Source of the DNA: CAUYXS01 sp965248495
GTDB taxonomy: Bacteria; Chloroflexota; Dehalococcoidia; Lucifugimonadales; Australimonadaceae
NCBI GenBank assembly: GCA_965248495.1
Contig: CBDFJL010000003.1
Location: forward strand, 496,001 to 560,000
Direction of reading: 5' to 3'
DNA length: 64,000 nucleotides
Shown: positions 17,616-25,793 of the stretch, piece after piece
Layout: the number at the start of each line of letters is the position of its first letter
Numbering within the stretch: the stretch's first letter is position 1
Notes under the pieces: generated by a model
Database searches by the model: none
What the model saw: the letters and a program-made list of their open reading frames with translations, nothing else
Told to the model about the DNA's origin: nothing
Position numbers and translations under genes: made by a program

Positions 17616-18079
17616 CGTCGGCCGACCGCAGCATGCCGGTGGCGACCCGCGTTACCAGTGGTATCCTCCTCACGCTGACCGCGGCCATGTCGTTCGCGTC
17701 GGCAGGGTTCATCGCTAGCCGGCTTGTCGACGACGCCACACCCGGAGTCGCCGTTGCGTTCTTCGAGGCCAGCTTCGGCATGGGCTTCGTTATCGCCGTC
17801 AACGGCGCGCTCCTGCGGCGCACGCGGCGAATCGACCGAGGTGCAGTGTTCTGGATCGCGGGCGCCGGAGCGTCTTTCGCAGTCGCCATCAGCGCCTTCT
17901 ACACGTCCCTTGAGCGCATCCCGTTCAGCGTCGGCGCGCCGATCACCGGCGCGGTGCCGCTGGTGTCCTACGCCTTCGTCTTCGTGCTGCTGCGCGGGCA
18001 GGAGCGGATCACGCCGCGAGCCCTCATCGGCGCCGCGATGGTGGTCGCGGGCGTGGGCGTGGTCGGAGCGACGGCGTGA
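17612..18079 (+). CDS. EamA-type half transporter, second half
   Basis: 155 residues with about five hydrophobic helices, including LTAAMSFASAGFIASRLV and RIPFSVGAPITGAVPLVSY, and a final AAMVVAGVGVVGATA. It resembles one EamA domain. Start ATG 17612 overlaps the stop of the first half gene. Position between purQ and purL suggests cotranscription but not a function; a purine-related metabolite is only a guess. Confidence 0.75.
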   Translation: MTSADRSMPVATRVTSGILLTLTAAMSFASAGFIASRLVDDATPGVAVAFFEASFGMGFVIAVNGALLRRTRRIDRGAVFWIAGAGASFAVAISAFYTSLERIPFSVGAPITGAVPLVSYAFVFVLLRGQERITPRALIGAAMVVAGVGVVGATA

Positions 18080-18089
18080 GCGTGACCCC

Positions 18090-20300
18090 ATGAGCGTATC
18101 CAAAGAGACGCTGGACCAGATCGCGCTCAGTGGCGACGAGTACGACCTCATCGTCCAGAAGCTGGAGCGCGAGCCCAGCGAGGTGGAGCTGGGGATGTTC
18201 GGCGCGATGTGGAGCGAGCACTGCGGGTATAAGCACTCCAAGCCCTTGCTGGGCCTGTTCCCAACCACGGGAGCGGCGGTCCAGGTGGAGGCTGGCCAGG
18301 AAAATGCCGGCATGGTCGACGTGGGCGACGGTCTCAGCGTCGTCTTCAAGGCCGAGTCACACAACCATCCGTCGGCTGTCGAGCCCTACCAGGGAGCGGC
18401 GACCGGGGTCGGCGGCATCATCCGCGACATCCTGGCGATGGGGGCGCGACCCATGGCGCTCCTCAACTCGCTGCGCTTCGGCCCGCTGGACGATCCCCAG
18501 AACAGGCACCTGTTCGAGGGCGTCGTCGCCGGCATCTCCGGCTACGGCAACTGTGTCGGGATTCCCGACGTAGGCGGCGAGATACAGTTCGATGCTTCGT
18601 ACGCAGGCAACCCCCTGGTCAACGCCATGTGCATCGGGATACTCCCCCACGGCTCACTCGTGCGCGCTGCCGCTAGCGTTCCTGGCTCGCAATTGATGCT
18701 GGTCGGGGCGTCGACCGGACGCGATGGGATCCATGGCGCATCGGGCCTGGCCTCGCGCACCTTCGAGGACGAGCGGGAGATGCGGCCCACCGTCCAGGTC
18801 GGTGACCCTTTCCTCGAAAAGGTACTGATCGAGGCCTGCCTCGAAGTGGCCCGCGGAGGTCACCTCGAAGGCATGCAGGACTTAGGTGCCGCCGGCCTCA
18901 CCAGCTCCGTCGTCGAGAGCGCGCACCGCGGCGGCACGGGGTTTGTGCTGGACGTGGCCCTCGTGCCGCGCCGCGAGGCCGGTATGACGCCCTACGAGGT
19001 CATGCTGTCGGAGTCCCAGGAGCGCATGCTGCTGATCGTGAAGCCCGGCAAAGAGGTCGCGGTCGCAGGCATACTCGACCGCTGGGACCTGGCCCACGCC
19101 GTGATCGGCCACATCACCGCCGACGGTATCGCCCGCGTCGTCGACGGCGAAACGACGGTGGGCGAGGCGCCCGTCGCCACGCTGGTCGAGGCCCCACAGT
19201 ACCGCCCACCCGGTGTCCGCCCCATCGAGCTCGATGCGCTGCACGCGGCGCCCATGCCCGCGGAGCCGGCGCGCGGCGAGGCCAACGCGCTGCTGGCCCG
19301 GATGCTCGCCTCGCCCAACGTCGCCTCCCGCCGCGCTGTCTATCGACGGTACGACCACGAGGTGCAGACCAACACGCTCATCAAGCCAGGCCACGCCGAC
19401 GCAGCCGTGCTCCGCCTTCGGGGCACCGCGCGCGCCATCGCCATGGCCATCGACGGCAACGGTCGCACGGCCTACTTGGAGCCGTACGTGGGAGGCGCGA
19501 TGGCGGTCGCCGAGGCTTGCCGTAACGTCGCGTGCACCGGCGCCCGGCCCCAGGCGGTCACCGACTGCCTCAACTTCGGCGACCCCGAGAAGCCGGAGGT
19601 GTACTACCAGCTCGAACAGGCCATCCGAGGCATGGCCGACGCGTGCAGGGCCCTCGGCGTTCCCGTGGTCAGCGGCAACGTGTCGCTGTACAACGAGACG
19701 AGAGGCCGGGCCATCTACCCGACGCCCGTGGTCGGCGCGTTGGGTGTGCTGGCGGACGCCGAGACGCGCGTCACCGCCGGCTTCCAGAGCCCCGGTGACA
19801 CTGTGGTGCTGCTCGGCGCCGACCGCGTGGCCGGGCTCGCCGAAGACCTGGCCGGCTCAGAGTACCTGGCTCACGAGCACGGCCAGGTCTGCGGCCGACC
19901 GACCATCGATCTCGCGGCCGAGGCGCGGCTGCAGGCGCTGCTCGTCGATCTGGCCGAGGCCAGGCTATTGCGCTCCGCTCACGACTGCTCCGAGGGCGGA
20001 CTCGCCGTCGCCGTTGCGGAGTCAGCAATCATCGGTGGCGTGGGAGCCGCGCTTGACGCCGCTATCACGGGGCGGTGGGACGCCGCGCTGTTCGGTGAGC
20101 CAGCATCCCGCGTCGTAGTCTCAGCCTCGCCATCGAACGAACAGGTGCTGCTGGCGCGGGCCGCGAGCGCCGGCGTGCCGGCCGTGCGCCTGGGCAGCGT
20201 CGGCGGTGAGGGGCTGCGATGGGGCACTTTAGTCGACGTGCCCATCGCGGTGCTAAGCGAGGCCCACGGGGGCGGGCTGGAGCGGGCGCTGGCGGGTTAG
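18090..20300 (+). CDS. purL: Phosphoribosylformylglycinamidine synthase subunit II
   Basis: ATP-dependent amidation of FGAR to FGAM. The N-terminus has GMFGAMWSEHCGYKHSKPLL and the substrate loop KAESHNHPSAVEPYQGAATG. MQDLGAAGLTSSVVE and later DCSEGGLAVAVAE are also characteristic. At 736 residues it is the small, multi-subunit form of PurL, consistent with a separate purQ. Start is ATG 18090, ten bases after the EamA stop; earlier in-frame ATGs lie inside that gene. Confidence 0.95.
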   Translation: MSVSKETLDQIALSGDEYDLIVQKLEREPSEVELGMFGAMWSEHCGYKHSKPLLGLFPTTGAAVQVEAGQENAGMVDVGDGLSVVFKAESHNHPSAVEPYQGAATGVGGIIRDILAMGARPMALLNSLRFGPLDDPQNRHLFEGVVAGISGYGNCVGIPDVGGEIQFDASYAGNPLVNAMCIGILPHGSLVRAAASVPGSQLMLVGASTGRDGIHGASGLASRTFEDEREMRPTVQVGDPFLEKVLIEACLEVARGGHLEGMQDLGAAGLTSSVVESAHRGGTGFVLDVALVPRREAGMTPYEVMLSESQERMLLIVKPGKEVAVAGILDRWDLAHAVIGHITADGIARVVDGETTVGEAPVATLVEAPQYRPPGVRPIELDALHAAPMPAEPARGEANALLARMLASPNVASRRAVYRRYDHEVQTNTLIKPGHADAAVLRLRGTARAIAMAIDGNGRTAYLEPYVGGAMAVAEACRNVACTGARPQAVTDCLNFGDPEKPEVYYQLEQAIRGMADACRALGVPVVSGNVSLYNETRGRAIYPTPVVGALGVLADAETRVTAGFQSPGDTVVLLGADRVAGLAEDLAGSEYLAHEHGQVCGRPTIDLAAEARLQALLVDLAEARLLRSAHDCSEGGLAVAVAESAIIGGVGAALDAAITGRWDAALFGEPASRVVVSASPSNEQVLLARAASAGVPAVRLGSVGGEGLRWGTLVDVPIAVLSEAHGGGLERALAG

Positions 20301-20309
20301 CGGCAGGCT

Positions 20310-20537
20310 CCCTCTCCCTGTCAGGGGGCTTTGCCTCAAATTGGTTTTTCGGCCCGTCAGGTCCTGGTATTACGCCATCCTTTCGACCATCCCCCTACCC
20401 CCTTCCTAGCCAGGAAGGGGGTAATAAAGAGCCAAAGCGGGGGATACCCCCGCGCCCCCAGCAGAGGGGGTGCCCTCTGCACTTCCCTAGCAGACGGCCG
20501 AACGCGGGTTTGAGGCAAAGCCCCGTTGGGGAGAGGG
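20310..20537. repeat. MITE-like element with terminal inverted repeats and internal hairpins
   Basis: GGGGCTTTGCCTCAAA (20325-20340) is repeated perfectly inverted at 20509-20524, with flanking CCCTCTCCC (20310-20318) and GGGAGAGGG (20529-20537). Inside are three smaller perfect hairpins: 20398-20421, 20437-20453 and 20461-20480. The element carries no coding region. The 440-base purL-rplI gap holds no gene. Confidence 0.65.
20398..20421. terminator. Strong hairpin, possible terminator after purL
   Basis: CCCCCTTCCT and AGGAAGGGGG form a perfect 10-bp stem with a four-base loop. It is followed by GTAATAAAG rather than a T tract, so it may be structural to the element rather than an intrinsic terminator. 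Confidence 0.35.
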
Positions 20538-20673
20538 CCCCCGAGGACACGGCCCAAGAAACGTGGGCTAGCCTCTTGACCCCCGACGAGGGGGCACCCC
20601 CGATACTCCCGCCCGGCGCACTCAGGAGACATCCGGGCCTGGCCCGATCGTTCCCCTGAGTTCAATACTCGGA

Positions 20674-20682
20674 TGCTATCCT
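20674..20682 (+). promoter_or_regulatory. Possible extended -10 for the rplI operon
   Basis: TGCTATCCT (TG motif plus TATCCT) lies 58 bases before rplI. No good -35 box is visible. Confidence 0.3.
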
Positions 20683-20740
20683 GTTCGATCGAGGCCACGG
20701 TACGAGTCCGAGGCCCTATCCCGATCGAGGTAGTAACGCA

Positions 20741-21415
20741 ATGCGAGTCATCTTTTTAGAGGACGTACCTGGGACCGCCGACGCGGGCGAGGTGCGAGAG
20801 GTTAAGAACGGTTTCGCACGCAACTTCCTGTTGCCGCGAGGCCTGGCCACGGCTGCGACAGTCGATGCACTCCAGCGTGCCAACGCTATCCACAAGGTGG
20901 CGACGGGCAAGCGCGTCAAGGAGTCCAGCGACTGGCAGGTCGTCGCCAACGCCATCGAGGGGTCGCACGTGGTGGTCGAGGCAAGGGTCGGGCCAACGGG
21001 ACGTCTGTTCGGTGCCGTGACCGGCCGCCATATCGCCGACAAGCTCTCGGAGCTGACCGGCCGGCCCCTCGAACACCGGCAGGTGCTGCTGGGCGAGGCG
21101 ATCCACGACCCTGGCGACTACGACGTGAACGTGCGGCTCTACCGTGAGGTGCAGACCAGTGTGAAGGTTTCCGTCGTGCCGGAGGGCTACCTCGAGCAGC
21201 AGGCTGCGGGGAAAACCGATGGCGTCGAGGCAGCGGTGGCCGAGGAGCAGCCCGAGGAGGCAGTGGCCGAGGAGCAGCCCGACGCTGAGGTGCCGGAGGC
21301 CAAGGTTAAGGCGCCCAAAGTCAAGGCCAAGGCCAAGGCCAAGGCTAAGGCGCCCACGGCCGAGGCGATCAACGACGCGACAGCCGAAGACGCCGAAGAG
21401 GAACCAGAGGAGTAG
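20741..21415 (+). CDS. rplI: Ribosomal protein L9 with long low-complexity tail
   Basis: Binds 23S rRNA at the base of the L1 stalk. The N-terminal domain is classic: MRVIFLEDVPGTADAGEV and VKNGFARNFLLPRGLA; the C-terminal domain ends near residue 147 (VSVVPEGYLEQQ). A further 75 residues follow, made of acidic AEEQPEEAVAEEQP repeats, a lysine-alanine run (KVKAKAKAKAKA) and an acidic end. L9 is normally about 150 residues, so the tail is unusual. First gene of rplI-dnaB-dnaD-dnaC. Confidence 0.93.
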   Translation: MRVIFLEDVPGTADAGEVREVKNGFARNFLLPRGLATAATVDALQRANAIHKVATGKRVKESSDWQVVANAIEGSHVVVEARVGPTGRLFGAVTGRHIADKLSELTGRPLEHRQVLLGEAIHDPGDYDVNVRLYREVQTSVKVSVVPEGYLEQQAAGKTDGVEAAVAEEQPEEAVAEEQPDAEVPEAKVKAPKVKAKAKAKAKAPTAEAINDATAEDAEEEPEE

Positions 21416-21427
21416 AACGCGGGACAG

Positions 21428-22801
21428 ATGTACGCTGAGCAGCTACCACCCCACGATATCGACGCCGAGGAAGCCGTCATTGGCTCGCTGCTCATCGACG
21501 GAGAGTCGATAAACCGCATCGCGACCCTTGTCGGTTCCGGCGACTTCTACCGAGATCGCAACCGCTGGTGCTATGAGGCCTGCCAGGCGCTCTACCAGCG
21601 CGGCGACGCCATCAACCAGCTGACGGCCTCCCACGAGCTTGGCCTCGGCAACCGGCTCGACGACGTCGGGGGCCCGGCCTACCTCAGCCACCTGATAGCC
21701 ATGGTGCCGACGTCGGTGCACGTCGAGCACTACGCACGCATCGTCAACCGCACGGCGACAATGCGCCGGCTCATCGACGCAGCCGGCGACATCGCGACCA
21801 TCGGCTACGCCGACTCGGCGGACATCGACCAGGCCATCACCCAGGCCGAGGACGCCATCTTCAAGGTGCGCGGAACCTCCGCCGTCCGCGACTTCGTCAC
21901 CATCCGGCAGGTGTTGGACGACTACCTCGAGGAGACCTCCGGCGCCAACGCCGACTCCCGCACCGTCGGTCCGATCCACTCCGGCTTCACGGACATCGAC
22001 AGCGTGCTCGGGGGACTCCAACGCGGGGACCTGATGATCATCGCCGCGAGGCCGTCGCTCGGTAAGTCCACACTCGCCATGAACATCGCGCGCAACGCGG
22101 CTCAACAGGGCGCGGTCGGCGCGGTGTTCAGTCTGGAGATGAGCCGGGACCAGATCGCCCTGCGGCTCCTCTGCGCGGAGGCCGAGGTGGTCAGCCACCG
22201 CCTTCGCATCGGGCTGCTGACGGACGCGGAATCGTCACGGGTCATGGAGGCCATCGGTGAGCTTTCCGACCTGTCGATCTACCTAGACGACTCAGCGGCG
22301 CAGACGGTACCGCAGATGCGCTCCAAGCTGCGCCGCCTCCACACGGAGCGCGGCGTCGACCTGGTGATCGTCGACTACCTCCAACTGATGAGCGGGTCGA
22401 GCGTGCGTGGGGAAAACCGTGTAACGGAGCTGGGCGAGATCACCCGTTCGCTCAAGGCAGTTGCGCGCGACCTCAACGTCCCGGTTATCGCCATCTCGCA
22501 GCTCAGCCGCGCGATCGAGCAGCGTCCCGACCACTATCCGATGCTGTCGGACCTTCGCGAGTCAGGCTCCATCGAGCAGGACGCGGACGTCGTTGCGTTC
22601 ATCCACCGAGAGGACAAGTACACGAACCAGGAGCAGTGGGAGCAGCGCAACCCCACCAAGCCCTACCCGGAGAATGTTGCCCAGATCGTCATCGCCAAAA
22701 ACCGGCACGGGCAGACCAGCACGGTGGAGCTCTACTTCCGAGGCCACTTCTTCCGCTTCGAGAACTTCGCCACCGTCGAATCCGGCCTGGGCTGGGAGTA
22801 G
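21428..22801 (+). CDS. dnaB: Replicative DNA helicase DnaB
   Basis: Hexameric helicase of the replication fork. The N-terminal domain begins with LPPHDIDAEEAVIGSLLIDG. The RecA-like domain has Walker A ARPSLGKSTLAMNIA, Walker B VDLVIVDYLQLM, and VIAISQLSRAIEQRPDH with LSDLRESGSIEQDADV. At 457 residues it is complete and has no intein. It lies 12 bases after rplI, and two helicase-loader-type genes follow directly. Confidence 0.96.
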   Translation: MYAEQLPPHDIDAEEAVIGSLLIDGESINRIATLVGSGDFYRDRNRWCYEACQALYQRGDAINQLTASHELGLGNRLDDVGGPAYLSHLIAMVPTSVHVEHYARIVNRTATMRRLIDAAGDIATIGYADSADIDQAITQAEDAIFKVRGTSAVRDFVTIRQVLDDYLEETSGANADSRTVGPIHSGFTDIDSVLGGLQRGDLMIIAARPSLGKSTLAMNIARNAAQQGAVGAVFSLEMSRDQIALRLLCAEAEVVSHRLRIGLLTDAESSRVMEAIGELSDLSIYLDDSAAQTVPQMRSKLRRLHTERGVDLVIVDYLQLMSGSSVRGENRVTELGEITRSLKAVARDLNVPVIAISQLSRAIEQRPDHYPMLSDLRESGSIEQDADVVAFIHREDKYTNQEQWEQRNPTKPYPENVAQIVIAKNRHGQTSTVELYFRGHFFRFENFATVESGLGWE

Positions 22802-22807
22802 GCCTGC

Positions 22808-23485
22808 GTGGCCCCGTTCGACGGCTTTCCCGCCGGCGCTCGCTCGGTACCCGTGCCGGCACCGCTGTTGGGCCAGCTCCTCGCCGAGGTCGAAGACCAG
22901 GCGGAGCTGAAGTGCACGTTGCGCTTCTTCTGGCACCTCGCGCAGCGGCACGGCTTCGGCCGCCCGGTCCCGGAGGCGACCTTCGACGAGGACGGCGTGC
23001 TCCTCAGCGCTCTCGGCTCAGCCGATGCCGTGCGCCGGGGCCTCAGCCTCGCGGTGAGCCGAGGCACGCTACTCGCCGCGGCCGATGCGGCGGGCCACCG
23101 CGTCTACCTCGCGAATAGTCCCGATGGGCGACGTGCCGCCGAGGCGCTTGGGCCGGCGATTGAGCAGGGCGTGGGGCAAGGCGAACGCCCGGAAGCAGGC
23201 CCTCCGCCGGAGCGGCCGAACGTCTTCGAGCTCTACGAGACCAACATCGAGATGCTGACGTACATGGTCGCCGAGCAGCTGCGCGACGCTGAACAGACCT
23301 ACCCCGCCGAATGGATCGAGGCCGCGATACGGGAAGCGGTCGAAAACAATGCACGCAGCTGGCGCTACATTGACCGCGTTCTCGAGCGCTGGGCAAAGGA
23401 AGGACGAGGCCGTGGAGCGGATGGAAAGCCTGGGGGACATCCTCAAGCGCTTACAGCAGCAGAGTATCGGCGCCGTTCCCGCTGA
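22808..23485 (+). CDS. DnaD-domain protein (primosome component)
   Basis: 225 residues. The C-terminal part, NVFELYETNIEMLTYMVAEQ followed by YPAEWIEAAIREAVENN and WRYIDRVLERW, is the DnaB/DnaD-type helical domain that in Firmicutes remodels DNA during helicase loading. The N-terminal 110 residues look like a winged-helix region. The start is GTG 22808, six bases after dnaB. It overlaps the next gene by about 74 bases. In Bacillus DnaD works with DnaB and DnaI, so this trio is a coherent loading set. Confidence 0.82.
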   Translation: MAPFDGFPAGARSVPVPAPLLGQLLAEVEDQAELKCTLRFFWHLAQRHGFGRPVPEATFDEDGVLLSALGSADAVRRGLSLAVSRGTLLAAADAAGHRVYLANSPDGRRAAEALGPAIEQGVGQGERPEAGPPPERPNVFELYETNIEMLTYMVAEQLRDAEQTYPAEWIEAAIREAVENNARSWRYIDRVLERWAKEGRGRGADGKPGGHPQALTAAEYRRRSR

Positions 23486-24821
23486 GGCGCGGGCGCTTTT
23501 GGCGGGGGCGGAGATGGAGCCCGTCGTTCCACCGTGCCCCATCTGTGGCGGGCGCGGCTGGCTGCGGCGCGACGTTCCGCTGGGCGACTCCGAGTTCGGC
23601 CGGGCACAGCCCTGCACGTGCCAGCTCGACATGAGCGACGAGCAGCGCTCCGCACGGTTGCGCCGCTACTCCAACATGGGCGTGCTGGCCCAGGTCACCT
23701 TTACCGTGACGGAGCCCGATGGCCGCAGCACGACCGCCGAGGCCCGGGCCATGTTCCACGCGTCGCTGGAGGCCGCCCGCGCATACGCCGAGGACCCGCA
23801 GGGCTGGCTCGTGCTGACCGGCGCGAGTGGGTCGGGGAAGACGCACCTCGCCGCGGCCATCGCCAACCGGTGCATGGAGCGGGGTCAGCCCATCTTCTTC
23901 GCCTTCGTCCCCGACCTGCTGGACCACCTTCGGGCGTCCTTCAACCCCGAGCACGAACTCTCCTACGACGAGCTCTTCGAGCAGGTCAAGTCCATCCCCA
24001 TGCTGGTGCTGGATGACCTGGGCAGCCAAAGCGCGACGCCGTGGGCAAACGAGAAGCTCTTCCAAGTCCTGAACCACCGCTACGTCAGCGGCCTGCCGAC
24101 CGTCGTCACCACGAACACTCCTTCCGAAAAGATGGATGAGCGCTCTCGCAGCCGCATCGAGGACGCGCGTACGTCTCGTATCCTAGACCTGGGTGTCGAG
24201 CGGGCTCGCGCTACCTCAGGCGTGGGTACGTTGGAGCCGGCGATGCGCCAGTCCATGACCTTCGAGAGCTTCCAGCCCGCAGGCCGCGGCGCCGACCGTG
24301 ATGCGCGGGAGACCCTGGCCGGCTCACTCCAAATGGCGAGGGCCTACGCGGCCGACCCTGATGGCTGGCTGGTGCTGCTGGGCAACTCCGGCACCGGCAA
24401 GACCCACCTCGCCGTGGCCATCGCCAACCAGTGCATCGAGCGCGGTGACGAGGTGTTCTTCGCTTTCGTGCCGGACCTGCTCGACCATCTGCGCTACACG
24501 TTCAGTCCGGAGAGCCGCGTCACCTACGACGAGCTCTTCGAGCGGGTCAAGCGGGCACCCGTCTTGATCCTCGATGACCTGGGCTCCGAGACGACGACTC
24601 CATGGGCCTACGAAAAGCTGTACCAGATCATCGTCCAGCGCCACAACGCGCGTCGCCCGACCATCATCACCACGCGCAAGCTCCCTTCGGCGGCCGGCGA
24701 CCCCATCGCATCGCGTCTGAACGACCCGCGCGTGGTGATGGTGATGCCCATCGAGGCGCCGGACTTCCGGCAGGGCGGGGCCTCGGCCGGCAGCACGCCG
24801 AGCGAGCGGGGACGGCGCTAG
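23412..24821 (+). CDS. DnaC/DnaI-like helicase loader with two tandem AAA+ domains
   Basis: A 469-residue protein. An N-terminal zinc-binding segment has Cys in CPICGGRGW and CTC (residues 42-70). Two complete AAA+ ATPase domains of the DnaC/DnaI type follow. Domain 1: Walker A GASGSGKT (137-144), Walker B MLVLDD (197-202). Domain 2: GNSGTGKT (324-331), VLILDD (384-389). FAFVPDLLDHLR occurs in both, 187 residues apart, so this is an internal duplication. Family members normally have one such domain. Both have Arg-containing segments after the sensor region. GTG 23412 is preferred; ATG 23421 is possible. It overlaps the DnaD-like gene. Confidence 0.88.
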   Translation: MERMESLGDILKRLQQQSIGAVPAEARALLAGAEMEPVVPPCPICGGRGWLRRDVPLGDSEFGRAQPCTCQLDMSDEQRSARLRRYSNMGVLAQVTFTVTEPDGRSTTAEARAMFHASLEAARAYAEDPQGWLVLTGASGSGKTHLAAAIANRCMERGQPIFFAFVPDLLDHLRASFNPEHELSYDELFEQVKSIPMLVLDDLGSQSATPWANEKLFQVLNHRYVSGLPTVVTTNTPSEKMDERSRSRIEDARTSRILDLGVERARATSGVGTLEPAMRQSMTFESFQPAGRGADRDARETLAGSLQMARAYAADPDGWLVLLGNSGTGKTHLAVAIANQCIERGDEVFFAFVPDLLDHLRYTFSPESRVTYDELFERVKRAPVLILDDLGSETTTPWAYEKLYQIIVQRHNARRPTIITTRKLPSAAGDPIASRLNDPRVVMVMPIEAPDFRQGGASAGSTPSERGRR

Positions 24822-24850
24822 GGATGGCCGAGGGGGCCGAGGGGGCCGCG

Positions 24851-25240
24851 ATGGCCGACGACGCGGCCTGCGAGTTCTGCGGCATCGTGGCGAAGAGCGC
24901 TGTGGCGCACGTCCGCTACGAGGATGACGAGCTCATCGTCTTTCGCAATCGCCTGCGCTGGGTGCCGGTCATGCTCCTGGTCGCACCGAAGACGCACATG
25001 AGCCAGTGCGAGTTTTGGGTCTCGCCGCTCTTCGGCCGAGCCGCCGCGCTCGCGGTGCGCATCGGCGAGGAGGACGCGCCGAGCGGGTTCCGGCTCGTCT
25101 CCAACTTCGGCGAGGACGCACTCCAGACCCAGCCCCACGGCCACCTACACATCGTCGGGGGCGAGCGGCTCGGCCTGTACCTCGACTTCGAAGGCAAGGG
25201 CGACTTCTGGCAGAAGATCTACGGCGGAGCGGGCCAGTGA
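24851..25240 (+). CDS. HIT-family nucleotide hydrolase/transferase
   Basis: 129 residues with CEFCGIVAKSAVAHVRYED near the start and the histidine triad HGHLHIVGG near the end, which define the HIT superfamily. Members hydrolyse or transfer nucleoside monophosphates; the substrate here cannot be told. ATG 24851 is favoured by GAGGGGG five bases upstream; ATG 24824 would add nine residues. The stop overlaps the crcB start as GTGA. Confidence 0.87.
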   Translation: MADDAACEFCGIVAKSAVAHVRYEDDELIVFRNRLRWVPVMLLVAPKTHMSQCEFWVSPLFGRAAALAVRIGEEDAPSGFRLVSNFGEDALQTQPHGHLHIVGGERLGLYLDFEGKGDFWQKIYGGAGQ

Positions 25241-25623
25241 CCGAGGCGCTCATCGCGGGCCTGGGCGGCTTTGTTGGCTCCGCGAGCCGCTACGCGCTGT
25301 CGGCATGGGTGACGACGAGGCTTGCCAACGAGACGCTGTTCCCCTGGGGCACACTCAGCGTCAACCTCATCGGCTCGCTCGCCATCGGCGCGCTGGTCGG
25401 CGGCATGGCGGAGTTGGGCGACCTGTCGGAACGCGTGCGCCTGCTCTTGATCGTGGGCGTGCTCGGGGGCTTCACGACCTTCTCGGCCTTCAGCAACGAG
25501 ACCTTCGCGCTGGCGCGTGGCGGCGAGGGGGCTATGGCCTTCGCCTACGTCGCCGCAACGCTCGCGCTGGGCATCGCCGCCGTGTGGGCAGGCTACGCGA
25601 CGACTCGCGCCATCGCGAGCTAG
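25237..25623 (+). CDS. crcB: Fluoride-specific ion channel CrcB/Fluc
   Basis: 128-residue four-helix membrane protein. Family hallmarks: GLGGFVGSASRYALS, FPWGTLSVNLIGS and LGGFTTFSAFSNE. It exports fluoride as a dual-topology dimer. Start is GTG 25237, overlapping the HIT stop. A single gene is present, so a homodimer is likely. No fluoride riboswitch is apparent, as expected for an operon-internal position. Confidence 0.92.
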   Translation: MTEALIAGLGGFVGSASRYALSAWVTTRLANETLFPWGTLSVNLIGSLAIGALVGGMAELGDLSERVRLLLIVGVLGGFTTFSAFSNETFALARGGEGAMAFAYVAATLALGIAAVWAGYATTRAIAS

Positions 25624-25653
25624 GCTGACGCTCGGGCTGACCCAAACCGCCTA

Positions 25654-25750
25654 GCGGGGCGGGGGCGGGCACAATCTCCCAGAGGCCTCTGCCATTGGCC
25701 CTGTGTCCGCGACGCCGATCGTGGGAACGAGGTTGTTCCCGCCCGCCGTG
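25654..25750. repeat. Dispersed GC-rich inverted-repeat element, copy 2
   Basis: The left end is GCGGGGCGGGGGCGGGCACA. The right end, GTGGGAACGAGGTTGTTCCC then GCCCGCC, is an inverted relative of it. The gap between crcB and the DUF72 gene holds no coding region. Confidence 0.45.
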
Positions 25751-25781
25751 CGTATCGTCAGCTCACGAGGGCAGCCAGGTG

Positions 25782-25787
25782 TAGCCT
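25782..25787 (+). promoter_or_regulatory. Leaderless -10 box of the DUF72 gene
   Basis: TAGCCT followed by six bases and ATG 25794. Confidence 0.35.
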
Positions 25788-25793
25788 GTGCCC

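Noticed and set aside
20301..20740. Short ORFs in the purL-rplI gap
   Set aside because: They coincide with the hairpin-rich inverted-repeat element and have no starts or family matches.
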